From Wielerella bovis (GTDB lineage Bacteria; Pseudomonadota; Gammaproteobacteria; Burkholderiales; Neisseriaceae), in assembly GCF_022354465.1 (NCBI RefSeq), contig NZ_CP092361.1:1116001-1180000 (forward strand): DNA of 64,000 nt, given 5' to 3'. The translations under genes and the position numbers were made by a program. This document shows, piece after piece, positions 45,887 to 55,847 of the stretch. Numbering within the stretch: the stretch's first letter is position 1; each line of letters begins with the position of its first letter. The notes beneath the pieces were generated by a model that saw nothing but the letters and a program-made list of their open reading frames with translations, made no database searches and was not told where the DNA came from.

Positions 45887-46735
45887 TCATTTAGGATAAG
45901 TAGCCCATTTTTGCAAGATTTTGTCTAATTCTCCACTTTGTTTCAATTCAGCCAAGCCTTCATTAATTGTTTGTACTAATTTGGGTTCATCTTTACTAAT
46001 AATAAATACCATATTGGTTGCCGATTCAGGTAAGTCCAAATTAGTATATTCCGTGATATTAAACGCCTTATCTTTTAATTCACCATTGTTAGCATGAAAC
46101 CTTAAAGCAACACAGTCGCCGAATAAAACATTTGTTTTTCCTTGTGCTAATGCATTTAATGCTACAGAATGATTGGCATGTAACATAAATTGGGATTCTT
46201 CAATTTTCAAATGTTGAGATAATTCTCCATTCATGTTTTCCCCATTAATGATACCAATTTGTGCATTTTTCCAATCGGGTGGGGACATATTTGTCATTTG
46301 TGCTAAACAATCGCCTGAATGCATATAAGATTCAGATGGTACAGCTACACTACCATTGACTTCATCTTGTGCAGCCCCCATTGCTACTATATCTACCCTT
46401 TTTTTACCTAGTTCTGTGTATGCATTTTCTAATGGTAACAACACAAATTCCACTTGAAAGCCTTTATTTTCACCAATTTTATGTAAAATATCGGCTTCTA
46501 AACCCATAAATTGATTGTTATTTAAGAAAATATATGGTTGATATTCTTCTAAGGCTGCTACTTTAACAATAGGCAATTTATCCTTATCATCCTTACTATC
46601 CTTTTTCATGACAGCTTTTGTTGGATGTTGCTCGCGCAACATAGAAGTATTTTCAGAATTGGTTTCGCTATTAGAGCAAGCAATTAGTGAACACAAAATT
46701 GCGCTACTTAAAGCAGTACGAATAAATTTTTTCAT
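45887..46735 (-). CDS. Family 3 solute-binding lipoprotein (amino acid ABC transporter type)
   Basis: 282 aa. Lipobox LIAC (Cys 20), a polar linker rich in Lys/Asp, then the SBP_bac_3 fold: YIFLNNNQFMGLEADILHKIG, RVDIVAMGA, GKTNVLFGD and a final helix GELDKILQKWATYP. Binds a polar amino acid or similar small ligand; specificity not visible. No permease or ATPase genes adjoin, so it is an orphan binding protein or works with a distant transporter. Followed by a small hairpin terminator. Confidence 0.83.
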   Translation of the reverse strand: MKKFIRTALSSAILCSLIACSNSETNSENTSMLREQHPTKAVMKKDSKDDKDKLPIVKVAALEEYQPYIFLNNNQFMGLEADILHKIGENKGFQVEFVLLPLENAYTELGKKRVDIVAMGAAQDEVNGSVAVPSESYMHSGDCLAQMTNMSPPDWKNAQIGIINGENMNGELSQHLKIEESQFMLHANHSVALNALAQGKTNVLFGDCVALRFHANNGELKDKAFNITEYTNLDLPESATNMVFIISKDEPKLVQTINEGLAELKQSGELDKILQKWATYPK

Positions 46736-46880
46736 AATGAAATTCTCCTAGACAATCTATTTTCCAAAGTATTATTTTTTAATAATATCGACTTATTTAT
46801 TAATTATTTAAAAAATTTTTAAATGATGTGGGATTGTTTTTTAATTCGAATTGTTCGTGTACTGAAAATCTAAATTTAAG

Positions 46881-46970
46881 CACTTATATTCATAATCATC
46901 GTACCGTGTGTTGCCTTGTATTTGTAAGTGTCTCAATAAAATCAAGCTAGCAATTTTGTGAATATAGGTT
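46881..46970. mobile_element. Short diverged copy of the CCTGTATTC repeat family
   Basis: CTTATATTCATAATC and TTTTGTGAATATAGG are the inverted ends; TTGCCTTGTATTTGTAAGTG and CAATAAAATCAAGCTAGCAA match the right half of 1823-1990. The left half of the body is deleted. Confidence 0.65.
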
Positions 46971-46986
46971 TTAAAATATGCTTATT

Positions 46987-47094
46987 TATGGTGGATTCAA
47001 TTTAAATCAGGACAAGGCGACAGCTACCGCCGTGTACACTATAGTACATAAGGGAGCTGGCAATGCTGTACTGGTTTAAATTGAATTCACTATA
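46987..47094. mobile_element. 108-bp Correia-like element closest to the meningococcal type
   Basis: Ends TATGGTGGATTCAATTTAAA and the inverse of TATAGTGAATTCAATTTAAA, then CAGGACAAGGCGACAGC. Meningococcal Correia elements begin with the very similar TATAGTGGATTAAATTTAAA. Inner arms CAGCT/AGCTG pair and differ from those of other copies. Confidence 0.88.
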
Positions 47095-47195
47095 CTTAAT
47101 GGAAATGACACTGAGTTCAATATTGTTTTTATAGGCACGCGGCCCATGATTATTACTTAACCATTAGCACCTAATTATTGTATGATATTTTTTAG

Positions 47196-47224
47196 TGTAC
47201 AAGAATTTATTCAATAGGACAAAG
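47196..47224. repeat. 29-bp repeat TGTACAAGAATTTAT..., copy 2
   Basis: Same as 45691-45719 with T for C at one position. Flanking sequence also partly matches (AAAGTTTG, then a DUS). Confidence 0.7.
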
Positions 47225-47482
47225 TTTGCTGCTGAAAAAAGCTGCCTGAAAGATTATTTTTATAGAATAAGATGTCTGTAATTGTGTTTTATTTAAAATA
47301 ATAGTTTGGAAATTATTTTATTTTTCTATTTATTTTGCATAAAATTGCAAAAATAAATTTTAATGTAATTTAACTATTTTTGCTTGAGAATCTGAAACTT
47401 TCGCAAAATCCCTTAACAATGTATCTGTACATTTATATATGCTATTGCTTTGAATTACGCTCCAAGTTTGGGATAGTGCTGC

Positions 47483-47562
47483 AGTACACGACAATTTTTT
47501 GAAGTTGCCACCAATCTGTCCCTTCCCCCGCCAGCGTGGGAAGGGACAGGTTTCAGGCTGCC
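47483..47562. repeat. Half copy of the AGTACACGACAA element
   Basis: AGTACACGACAATTTTTTG, CCACCAATCTGTCCC and GGGAAGGGACAGGTTTCAGG correspond to the left end and inner hairpin of 62853-63050; the right end is missing. Confidence 0.65.
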
Positions 47563-47567
47563 TTTAT

Positions 47568-49556
47568 TTAACTATTTTTTAGACGATATTTCCGTGATAA
47601 TGCGCGTGCACGGCGATACCAAGCGCGAGCTTCAATCGGATTGGGTGTTTGTGAGCTGGCATAATTCAAACGAATATACTCATTCAACAAATTATCCAAA
47701 TCAGGACTTAATCGCGGTTGCGCGCTTAATTCGGCTTTCAATTCCAACACGCTTAATGCTTGCAAATGAACAAAATCTTTGCCCAATAAACGGCGTTTGA
47801 GCAGCATAAAACCATCTTCCAATGGCGAAATATCTTTGTTGCGTGAACGTTTCCACCACAACCACATGGGTATGAAAGCAGGCAATAAACCCATTATCAA
47901 AACGGTCAAAATTGTCCAAGCATTGACTTGGCTGAATCCAAACAAGGAAAATAAGTTTCTTTGTTGCTCGCCATCAAAATTGACCACCCAACGTTGCCAA
48001 TAAATTTGGCTTTGGTCAGAAAATCGGCTCCACCAGCTTAAATTATGAACCAATTCTTTGATTTCTTCAGCTGGTAGCGCATTATCTAAACCACCTTCTA
48101 CGCGTGTAATGGATACGGCGGCGGTCGGGTCAATGCGTTTCCACACGTTTTTCTTTTCCAGCCAAACTTCTGCCCATGCGTGGGCATCTTTGCTGCGTAT
48201 TTGCCAAAAACCGCCTTGTTCGTCCCATTCGCCACCTTGATAACCTGTTACCACACGCGCTGGCACACCTGCTGACCGCATCATGGTAACAAAGGCATCA
48301 GCATAATGCTCGCAAAAACCTTGCTTGCTGTTGAAGATAAATTCATCGGTACTGTCTTTGCTGCTTAAAACGGGTGGTTTTAAGGTATAGACAAATTGAT
48401 TGTTGGCGAAATACTGAAATGCAGCGTTAGCGAAAGTTTCCGCATCTTCGCCACTTTGTGTGAATAATTGTTTTGCCAATATCATTGTTTGCAAATTGGT
48501 ATTTGCGTTTAATTGTAAATATTGCTGTTTTTCGCTAACCAATAAACGTTGTGGTAATTCATCGCTGATGGTGGATTGAAGCTGAATGCCACGCACACCT
48601 TTGCGACTGTACACTCGCAACACATTGCCCGATTCGCGCATAATGCCACGTCTTTGTTCTGCTGAAGGATAATCTAATGCAGGTAATCGCCCTTTGTCAT
48701 CCTCTATAACAATTTGATAAGCAACATTAAATACATGGCGACTTGAATCGGGAAGAGCATTGTCAATTACACCATTCACTGCTTTCCATGTTCCATCCTC
48801 GCTGCGATTTGCCATAATCATTACGCGCCAATACAAATCTTGCTGACGTGGTACAAAACCATTTTGAAAAGTGGCGGAAAACGCAGGTTCATTGCTTTGT
48901 ACCAAATCGCCAATGCTACCTGGTTTCATGGTATCGGATAAACCTGTGATAGATTGGTTCGCTGGATTTTGCGGCAAACCCCACAGCGGTGCATCTCGGC
49001 GTGGCATAGTAATAAACAACAATAACATGGGTAACCAAGTCAGCAAAAATGCTATTGCGCTTTGTTTGAAGGCAGCCTGAATATTTAATTCGTTTAAAAC
49101 GGCTAATGATGTGGCAATCAGCATCAAACATACCAAAACCCATAAACCGACCAGCAAACTTTGGTTAAATAATACCGCGCCTGTCAGCAAAAACATCATG
49201 GATAATGCAGATACTTGACGGTCGCGGCGCGTGTAGCCTTCATAGGATTTGAGTGCGCACAGCAACAATAAAAACGCCATGCCGCCTTGCAAACCGATAA
49301 ATGTGCCAACTTGTAGAAAAACCAAAATACCCACCACGCCCAGCATCAACAATAATTGCCAACGCGCCAATGCTTTGACACCAAATTTCAACAATGCCAC
49401 GCGCCCTAAGGCAAACACGGCAAATAATATAGAAATTGGCAAGGGTAATTCCGCTAGAATTGGTAAAGACACGGCAATCAGTGCCAATTGATTAAACAAT
49501 AAAGCGTTAAAATCGGTTTCAGATTGGAGATAAGGTGTGCGAGAAATAAACATCAT
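47568..49556 (-). CDS. TgpA-like transglutaminase-fold membrane protein
   Basis: 662 aa. N-terminal DUF3488-type membrane block (about residues 15-200, six or more helices), a periplasmic domain and a transglutaminase-like core. Catalytic triad is visible as Cys in KQGFCEHYA, His in SKDAHAWAEVW and Asp in RIDPTAA. A further membrane helix (about 545-570) and a DUF4129-type cytoplasmic tail follow. This matches TgpA of Pseudomonas. The substrate is unknown; a periplasmic protein- or peptidoglycan-linked role is likely. Usually paired with a DUF58 gene and a MoxR ATPase, neither seen here. Confidence 0.88.
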   Translation of the reverse strand: MMFISRTPYLQSETDFNALLFNQLALIAVSLPILAELPLPISILFAVFALGRVALLKFGVKALARWQLLLMLGVVGILVFLQVGTFIGLQGGMAFLLLLCALKSYEGYTRRDRQVSALSMMFLLTGAVLFNQSLLVGLWVLVCLMLIATSLAVLNELNIQAAFKQSAIAFLLTWLPMLLLFITMPRRDAPLWGLPQNPANQSITGLSDTMKPGSIGDLVQSNEPAFSATFQNGFVPRQQDLYWRVMIMANRSEDGTWKAVNGVIDNALPDSSRHVFNVAYQIVIEDDKGRLPALDYPSAEQRRGIMRESGNVLRVYSRKGVRGIQLQSTISDELPQRLLVSEKQQYLQLNANTNLQTMILAKQLFTQSGEDAETFANAAFQYFANNQFVYTLKPPVLSSKDSTDEFIFNSKQGFCEHYADAFVTMMRSAGVPARVVTGYQGGEWDEQGGFWQIRSKDAHAWAEVWLEKKNVWKRIDPTAAVSITRVEGGLDNALPAEEIKELVHNLSWWSRFSDQSQIYWQRWVVNFDGEQQRNLFSLFGFSQVNAWTILTVLIMGLLPAFIPMWLWWKRSRNKDISPLEDGFMLLKRRLLGKDFVHLQALSVLELKAELSAQPRLSPDLDNLLNEYIRLNYASSQTPNPIEARAWYRRARALSRKYRLKNS

Positions 49557-49757
49557 GTTGATAAATAATGGTAAAACAGGTTTCAGGCTGCCTTTTAAAT
49601 GAAAAAATATTAAGGCAGCCTGAAAAATAGTATGGAAAAGATAAACAAGCCTTATGTGTATTGTTTTTGATTTTTAAAGATATTTGCAGTACACGGAAAA
49701 ACAATGGCATAACTATAGCCACTTTAAGGTTGGGTAAATATTTAAGGCTGCCTGAAA

Positions 49758-50678
49758 CTATCCACGATAATACAACAATAAATTGCGGAATACATTTGGG
49801 TCTTTAATAAATGTCATTTCGCCTGCCGCAGGGAAATGAAAATCCAATAATCGCGATACCCAAAAACGCACGCAACCTGCACGAAATGCGGTTTTTAGAT
49901 ATGCTTGCTCTTCGCGTGTTAAAGGTCGTACGCTTTGGTAGCCACGCATAAAGGCATCGCGCAATTCGGGTACGATATGATTAGTGGCATCTCGCGCCCA
50001 ATCGTTGATGGCGATGGCTAAATCGTATACAAAGCTGCCGTTACACGCATAATAAAAATCAATAAAACCTGATACTTGCTCTCCATTTAACAAGACATTG
50101 TCTTTGAATAAATCGGCGTGAATAATACCATTTGGCAAATGGGTATCTGGATTTTGGGCAAGATAGGCAATTTCGCTTTGTAACAAATCGGCTTCATCTT
50201 TTTCTAAAAAAGGGAGCAGTTTTTCACAACTGGCTGTCCACCATGTGCTGTGGCGTGGGTTGTCCATTTTTTGTGGAAAATGTGTGCCTGCAAGGTGCAT
50301 TTTGGCGAGCATTGCGCCCGTGTGATGACATTGCATAGCGGTTGGAAATGAGGTGTCGTGTCCGCTTAATTTGCTGACAATGCACGCAGGTTTGTTTGCT
50401 AAGGTGGCGGTAAGCGTGCCGTCTTTTTTGGCAATCGGTGCGGGACAAGCCACGCCATTTTTGCTTAAATGTTGGGTTAAGTCCATGAAAAATGGAAGTT
50501 CTTCGGCTTGCAGTGTTTCAAATACGGTCAGAACATAGCTGCCAGTGCTGGTGTGCAGGAAATAGTTACTGTTGGTAATGCCTTGTGCGATACCTTGTAG
50601 AGAGTGGAAGTCGCCAAGTGAATATTCGGTAAGCAGGTGGCGCATTTCGTTGTCGGAAACGCTGGTGTAAACGGACAT
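49758..50678 (-). CDS. thrB: Homoserine kinase, type II (ThrB2)
   Basis: 306 aa from the ATG at 50678 (the longer frame adds 13 unsupported residues). Choline-kinase-like fold: [15 protein letters not shown], the Brenner-type [18 protein letters not shown] with catalytic Asp, and [24 protein letters not shown]. It phosphorylates homoserine for threonine synthesis. This fold replaces the GHMP-type ThrB in Neisseria and pseudomonads. Confidence 0.93.
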   Translation of the reverse strand: MSVYTSVSDNEMRHLLTEYSLGDFHSLQGIAQGITNSNYFLHTSTGSYVLTVFETLQAEELPFFMDLTQHLSKNGVACPAPIAKKDGTLTATLANKPACIVSKLSGHDTSFPTAMQCHHTGAMLAKMHLAGTHFPQKMDNPRHSTWWTASCEKLLPFLEKDEADLLQSEIAYLAQNPDTHLPNGIIHADLFKDNVLLNGEQVSGFIDFYYACNGSFVYDLAIAINDWARDATNHIVPELRDAFMRGYQSVRPLTREEQAYLKTAFRAGCVRFWVSRLLDFHFPAAGEMTFIKDPNVFRNLLLYYRG

Positions 50679-50879
50679 GATAGACAGCCTGAAATAATGA
50701 TGAAAAAAAATTATCATAACAAATTTAGACGAATATGGCAGCAGAAATATCTATATGATAAAATTTGAAAACTTAAATGAATTTGCGTAAATTTTTGTTT
50801 TCAGGCTGCCTTATCTAAAATTTTGTTAATCAAGGCAGCCTGAAATGGTATCTTTGAAATCATAAGGAATGCTTTCACA

Positions 50880-51737
50880 ATGAGTAAAAAATTAGTAGTT
50901 GCTATGTCAACTTCTGGCTTGGATTATTATCCAGACACACGCAATATTCGCATTTTGCGTTTGAATATTACAGTTGGAACGGAAACATTTATTGATGGAG
51001 AAACATTAAAAGCGGATTCTTTTGAAAATTGGCTGCTTAAGAATCCGACAGGTGTTGTGAAAACTTCTCCGCCATTGGACAGTATGCTCACGCGTTTTTT
51101 CATGAAAATTGCTGACGATGGTTACGATGAAGTATTGGTGATTACTATGTCATCGGTATTGAGTAAAACGTATGAGTATGTGAAACAGTTAATCCCTGTG
51201 TTTGCAGATAAATTGCGGATTCATGTCTTTGATAGTAAAACGGGTACCTTTGCTGAAGGTTTAATGGCATTGGAAGCTGAGCAATGTTTCAGTAAAGGCA
51301 TGGACATGGAAAGTACGATAATGCGTTTACGTAAAATGCGTCAAAATAATACGGTTATGTTTGCTGTTAGTGATTTGCGCTATTTAATTAATAATGGGCG
51401 ATTGTCGCAAACGGCAGGTTTTTTTGCCAATATGTTGAGTATTAAACCAATTATTCAAGTTACGACCAATGGTGAGGCGGTTGTAGCGGAAAAAATTATG
51501 TCATTTAACCGTGCAATGTCCAGTTTATCCAATCATTTGGAACGTTATTTGAAACAAGGAACAAATCATCGTGTTTATTTATTGTACACGGGTAGTAAGC
51601 GGGAAAATTTCTTTGAATTTGAACGTATTGTGGCAGAAAATAATCGTTTGAAACATTTACCTGCTTATCCTATTACGCCTGTGGTATCGGCACATGCTGG
51701 ACCGAATTGTGTGGGTTTTGGGATTTTTTGGGAATAA
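50880..51737 (+). CDS. DegV-family fatty-acid-binding protein
   Basis: 285 aa. DegV fold: N-terminal VVAMSTSGLD, the TSPPLDSM segment (usual TSQPS/TSxP fatty-acid site), VFDSKTGTFAEGL, and DLRYLINNGRLS. FakB-type proteins present bound fatty acids to the kinase FakA in Gram-positives; the role in Neisseriaceae is not established. No fakA neighbour. A DUS terminator and an IS follow. Confidence 0.83.
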   Translation: MSKKLVVAMSTSGLDYYPDTRNIRILRLNITVGTETFIDGETLKADSFENWLLKNPTGVVKTSPPLDSMLTRFFMKIADDGYDEVLVITMSSVLSKTYEYVKQLIPVFADKLRIHVFDSKTGTFAEGLMALEAEQCFSKGMDMESTIMRLRKMRQNNTVMFAVSDLRYLINNGRLSQTAGFFANMLSIKPIIQVTTNGEAVVAEKIMSFNRAMSSLSNHLERYLKQGTNHRVYLLYTGSKRENFFEFERIVAENNRLKHLPAYPITPVVSAHAGPNCVGFGIFWE

Positions 51738-51775
51738 AAATCGGTATGCATAATCTTAATGAAATGCATTAAATT

Positions 51776-51814
51776 AATAGGCAGCCTGAAAGCATAGGTT
51801 TCAGGCTGCCTATT
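51776..51814 (+). terminator. DUS terminator after degV gene
   Basis: 16-bp stem AATAGGCAGCCTGAAA and complement, 7-nt loop. Confidence 0.65.
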
Positions 51815-51819
51815 TAATT

Positions 51820-52816
51820 AACGCGAACTCGGGATAAGAAATTTCATAAAAATTAAAGGGCAAACGTGATAATCTATTGTTTGCACACAACCAAGTATCA
51901 CGAAAGCCCTTTAACATGGATTATCTTACCGCACTTTTCTGCCAAATTGATGATTTTTGCAAAGAATTTGAACCCAAATTCAATAGCAAATTGATTAAAA
52001 ACAATAAAATTCGTAATAGACCAAGTTGTATCAGTACCGCAGAAATCATGACCGTACTGATTGCTTTTCATCAATATCGCATGCGTGATTTCAAAACCTA
52101 TTACCAATGGCAAGTCCAATCCATTTGGCAGCGAGACTGCCCCAATATGCCCAGCTACAACCGCTTTTTGGAACTGGCTACACGAGCCTTACCTGCTATG
52201 TTGGTATTTTTAACCACCCAAATGGGCAAATGCACAGGTATAGGTGTGGTGGATTCAACCACTTTGTCGGTTTGCCACAATCGCCGTATTCACTCGCATA
52301 AAGTGTTTAAAAACATCGCGCAAAGGGGCAAAAGCAGTACAGGCTGGTTTTACGGTTTCAAATTGCATGCGGTATTTAACCACTTGGGTGAGCTGGTCAA
52401 TTTTTGCTTAACCGCAGGCAATGTGGATGACCGTCAAGGTTTAAAACAAATGGCAAAGCACCTATTCGGCATTTTGGTGGCGGATAGGGGCTATATTGGA
52501 AAAGATTTAAGTGATTGGCTTAAAGAGAAATATGGCATTACTTTGCTAACGGGTATCAAAAAAGGCATGAAACCCAAACAATACACAAGTGAGCAGAAAA
52601 AGCTGCTTAAAAAACGTGGTGTTATAGAAACCATTTTTGGGCAACTGAAAAATTTGTGTCAAATTGAACATACTCGGCATCGTTCGGAGCGTGGTTTTAT
52701 CTTGAATTTGATTTCAGGTTTGACTGCCTATTGCCTGTTTCCTTATAAGCCAATGATGTTTGGGAAAAAGTCTTTGTTACCAATGAAGTAAGAAAGGCTT
52801 ATCCCGAGTTCGCGTT
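51820..52816 (+). mobile_element. Complete IS982-family insertion sequence
   Basis: 997 bp bounded by perfect 19-bp inverted repeats AACGCGAACTCGGGATAAG. Flanking AATT on both sides is a likely target duplication, although the palindromic TTAATTAA context leaves its exact length open. One transposase gene inside. Two MITEs in this window share the ends. Confidence 0.93.
51916..52791 (+). CDS. IS982-family transposase
   Basis: 291 aa from the ATG at 51916; an upstream in-frame extension of 13 residues is unlikely. DDE transposase of the IS982 type: GVVDSTTLSVCHNRRI (first Asp), GWFYGFKLHAVFNHLGE, LVADRGYIGKDL (second Asp) and KKRGVIETIFGQLKNL (Glu). Intact, with no frameshift, so it may be active and may also mobilise the MITEs. 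Confidence 0.93.
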   Translation: MDYLTALFCQIDDFCKEFEPKFNSKLIKNNKIRNRPSCISTAEIMTVLIAFHQYRMRDFKTYYQWQVQSIWQRDCPNMPSYNRFLELATRALPAMLVFLTTQMGKCTGIGVVDSTTLSVCHNRRIHSHKVFKNIAQRGKSSTGWFYGFKLHAVFNHLGELVNFCLTAGNVDDRQGLKQMAKHLFGILVADRGYIGKDLSDWLKEKYGITLLTGIKKGMKPKQYTSEQKKLLKKRGVIETIFGQLKNLCQIEHTRHRSERGFILNLISGLTAYCLFPYKPMMFGKKSLLPMK

Positions 52817-52828
52817 AATTAAATCACT

Positions 52829-54346
52829 TTAATCTTGTTTATTTTGCTGTTTGTTCCAGCGTTCTTCCCAGAAAGTTGCGCCTTCTACACCGCATTTTTT
52901 CGGGTCAAAAGTGTAGGTTGTTACACCCGCTTTTTTCTGTTCCTCATAGTCTTTCAATGCGCTGATAGTCGGTTTGCTCTTCAAGAAAATGATGATGATA
53001 CCGACAATGTTCAACCAAGCCATTAAGCCCACGCCTACATCGCCAATATCCCAAATGTAACCTGCACTATTTACCGCGCCATAAGCCACAGCAGACATCA
53101 ACAAAACTTTAACCAATACAATGAACCAAGTATTGTCCTTCATTTTGCGCGTCAAATAAGCCATATTGGTTTCGGCAATGTAGTAGTAAGCTAAAATCGT
53201 GGTAAACGCAAAGAAGAAAATGGAAATACCCGTAAACACATTACCAAATGAACCAAACACGCTGGAAACCGCCATTTGTGTGAATGCAGGCCCGTTAATT
53301 TCGGTTGCTGCAGCCACGTTTTGCACTAAAAAGTTCCCTTTTTCCAGTGTGCCTTGAATATTGTATTGCCCTGTAATCAAAATCATAAATGCAGTCGCAG
53401 AGCAAACAAATAAAGTGTCTACATATACTGAAAAGGCTTGCACCAAACCTTGTTGTGCTGGATGTTCCACTTCAGCCGCCGCCGCAGGGTGTGGGCCTGT
53501 ACCCTGACCAGCTTCATTAGAATAGATGCCACGTTTCACACCCCAACCGATTGCGGCACCAAAGCCAGCTTGTGCCGTGAATGCATCACCAATAATCATA
53601 CTAATGATTGCAGGCAATTTGTCCATATTCATGAAAATAATCAATAAAGCCATCAAAATATAGCCAAAAGCCATAAATGGAACGATGATTTCGGTTACAT
53701 TCGCAATGCGTTTGATGCCGCCAAAAATAATCAAGCCCAACACAATTAAAATAAATAACAAGGCAATCAATTTATTCATGCCTACTTCGCCAAAGGAAGT
53801 TTGCACCATATCGCCACTGCCCACAATCATCACGACCGCATTTGCTACGCCATTCGCTTGTACACCTGGTAAGAATAAACCACAAGCAATCACAGCTGCA
53901 ATCGCAAAAATTGCACCATAAATTTTACCTGTACTGCCTTTAAAGAATTTTTCAAAATAGTAAGCAGGGCCGCCACGATATTGACCATTGTCGTTTTCTT
54001 TGTAAAGTTGTGCTAACGTGGATTCCACATAAGCTGTACTTGCACCCAAAAATGCAACAATCCACATCCAAAATACCGCTCCAGGTCCACCAAAACCAAT
54101 TGCAGCTGCTACGCCAGCAATATTACCCATGCCGACACGTCCAGACAGCGCAACCGCCAAAGCCTGAAATGAACTAATTCCTTCTGGGCTATTGTTGGGT
54201 TTGAACAACAAGCGCAGCATTTCGCCAAAATGCCGAATCTGCATAAACCGCGTTATGATGGAGAAAAATAAACCTGCGCCCAAGCACAGGTAAATCAATG
54301 CTTGACTCCAAATCAAGCCATTGAGTGTGCTAATAATTTCTTGCAT
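52829..54346 (-). CDS. Alanine/glycine:cation symporter (AGCS family)
   Basis: 505 aa with about ten to eleven membrane helices. AGCS signatures: ALSGRVGMGNIAGVAAAIGFGGPGAVFWMW near the N-terminus and GWGVKRGIYSNEAGQGTGPHPAAAA in the middle. Sodium- or proton-coupled uptake of alanine or glycine across the inner membrane. AGGAGC precedes the ATG. Its 3' end abuts the IS, 12 bp away. Confidence 0.92.
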   Translation of the reverse strand: MQEIISTLNGLIWSQALIYLCLGAGLFFSIITRFMQIRHFGEMLRLLFKPNNSPEGISSFQALAVALSGRVGMGNIAGVAAAIGFGGPGAVFWMWIVAFLGASTAYVESTLAQLYKENDNGQYRGGPAYYFEKFFKGSTGKIYGAIFAIAAVIACGLFLPGVQANGVANAVVMIVGSGDMVQTSFGEVGMNKLIALLFILIVLGLIIFGGIKRIANVTEIIVPFMAFGYILMALLIIFMNMDKLPAIISMIIGDAFTAQAGFGAAIGWGVKRGIYSNEAGQGTGPHPAAAAEVEHPAQQGLVQAFSVYVDTLFVCSATAFMILITGQYNIQGTLEKGNFLVQNVAAATEINGPAFTQMAVSSVFGSFGNVFTGISIFFFAFTTILAYYYIAETNMAYLTRKMKDNTWFIVLVKVLLMSAVAYGAVNSAGYIWDIGDVGVGLMAWLNIVGIIIIFLKSKPTISALKDYEEQKKAGVTTYTFDPKKCGVEGATFWEERWNKQQNKQD

Positions 54347-54728
54347 TATGATTGCTCCTAAAAAAGAAGATGAAATTTAGAAAATTTACAATTTGTTACA
54401 TTTTTTGACAAAATAATGCTTTTTTATGCATTTTGTCAAATTTTTTTAGATATTTGTGAATTTGATGATAGAAATTTGTTTTGAAGATAAAAATGTTCAT
54501 TCAGACTGAAACCTTTGCAAAACCCTATTTTTTTGAACTTTTTGAAAAATAAAGTTCTTAAAATTCAAAAAATTAAAATTTTTAAATATCAAATTTTAGG
54601 AGTTTTGCAAAGGTTTCAGGCTGCATATCAATGATACAGCCTGGAAGCACAAGTCTAGGGGCTAATATAATCAAGGTTTGTGTTATACTCCCACACCATT
54701 CAATCTATCAAAAAAACGAAACAAAACA
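54347..54728. other. Intergenic region between symporter and rluD genes
   Basis: AT-rich. It holds TTGTCAAA / TTTGACAA-like inverted pieces near 54405-54440, a palindromic element (54506-54619) and a TATACT box (about 54683) that may serve rluD. No gene seen. Confidence 0.55.
54506..54619. repeat. 114-bp element with CTGAAACCTTTGCAAAAC ends
   Basis: Perfect 18-bp inverted ends enclose 78 bp of A/T-rich DNA with AAAGTTC/GAAC pieces. The outer end is fused to a partial DUS. The same end sequence occurs alone next to DUS at several places (about 1583, 6957, 20236). Confidence 0.75.
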
Positions 54729-55847
54729 ATGCAAGAAACGATTTTATTAGATGAAACAGACGATTTATTCCATGAAGAAACCGAAATTTCTGTGCAGCCT
54801 GAAAGCAGCCTGAAAATAACCGTACCTGTGGATTTAGCTGGCACACGCTTGGATGCTGCATTGGCGAAATTGTTGCCCGATTATTCGCGCAGTCGTATCA
54901 CCACTTGGATTAAAGATGGTGGCGTGTTGTGCAACGGCAAAGTTGCTACGCCTAAAGACAAATTGATTGGCGGCGAAATTTTGCAAGTGCAAATTCAAGA
55001 AAGCAATGAAAACCAAGCCTTTGAACCCGAAGCCATGGATTTGGACATCGTGTTTGAAGACGACACAGTCATCGTATTGAACAAACCTGCTGGTTTGGTG
55101 GTACACCCTGCGGCTGGAAATTGGACGGGTACGCTGCTCAATGGTTTGTTGGCGCATTGCCCAGATTTGGCGCAAGTGCCACGCGCTGGCATTGTGCATC
55201 GTTTGGATAAGGACACGAGCGGCTTAATGGTGGTGGCGAAAACCTTGCCCGCGCAACTGAATTTGGTGCAACAACTGCAAAATCGCAGCGTCAAACGCAT
55301 TTACCGCGCGGTGGCAGACGGCGTTGTGCCATTTGACGGCAAAATTGAAACGCTGATTGGGCGCGACCCACACAATCGTCTGAAAATGGCGGTCGTGAAA
55401 TTTGGCGGCAAGGAAGCGATTACCCACGTGAAAGTGCTGGAACGCTACCACGCCCACAGCTACATTGAATGCGAATTGGAAACAGGGCGCACCCATCAAA
55501 TCCGCGTGCACATGAAAGAAGCGCGACACCCTTTGGCGGGCGACCCCGTGTATGGCAATCCACGCCACCCTTGTTCACAACCTGTCAAAGATGCGGTAAA
55601 GGGTTTGGCGCGTCAGGCTTTGCATGCTTACCGTTTGCGTTTTGCCCACCCTGTGTCGGGCGAAGAAGTATCGTTTGAAACGCCGATTCCTGCGGATATG
55701 TATCATTTATTGTCGGTATTGCGTTTGGAAAGCGGCTTGCATTCATCGTTGAGCAAGGAAGTGGCATGGCAAAATCAATTTGAAGATGATGACGATGATT
55801 GGAACGAAGAAGATTACGATGTACAAGTGGTTTATGTGAAAGATTAA
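54729..55847 (+). CDS. rluD: 23S rRNA pseudouridine synthase RluD
   Basis: 372 aa from the ATG at 54729 (longer frame lacks a site). An acidic N-terminal stretch, an S4 domain (GTRLDAALAKLLPDYSRSRITTWI) and the RluA-type catalytic motif GIVHRLDKDTSGLMVVAKT, with the Asp nucleophile, then ELETGRTHQIRVHM. It modifies positions 1911, 1915 and 1917 in helix 69. The C-terminus is unusually acidic (FEDDDDDWNEEDYD). RluD rather than RluC by motif order and length. Confidence 0.92.
   Translation: MQETILLDETDDLFHEETEISVQPESSLKITVPVDLAGTRLDAALAKLLPDYSRSRITTWIKDGGVLCNGKVATPKDKLIGGEILQVQIQESNENQAFEPEAMDLDIVFEDDTVIVLNKPAGLVVHPAAGNWTGTLLNGLLAHCPDLAQVPRAGIVHRLDKDTSGLMVVAKTLPAQLNLVQQLQNRSVKRIYRAVADGVVPFDGKIETLIGRDPHNRLKMAVVKFGGKEAITHVKVLERYHAHSYIECELETGRTHQIRVHMKEARHPLAGDPVYGNPRHPCSQPVKDAVKGLARQALHAYRLRFAHPVSGEEVSFETPIPADMYHLLSVLRLESGLHSSLSKEVAWQNQFEDDDDDWNEEDYDVQVVYVKD

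Larger units (their letters stand above)
46736..47567. other. 832-bp intergenic region made of repeats
   Basis: No credible gene. In order: AT-rich leader of the solute-binding lipoprotein, a diverged copy of the CCTGTATTC family (46881-46970), a Correia-like element (46987-47094), a 29-bp repeat (47196-47224), AT-rich DNA, and half of the AGTACACGACAA element (47483-47562). The accumulation suggests a tolerated insertion site. Confidence 0.7.
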
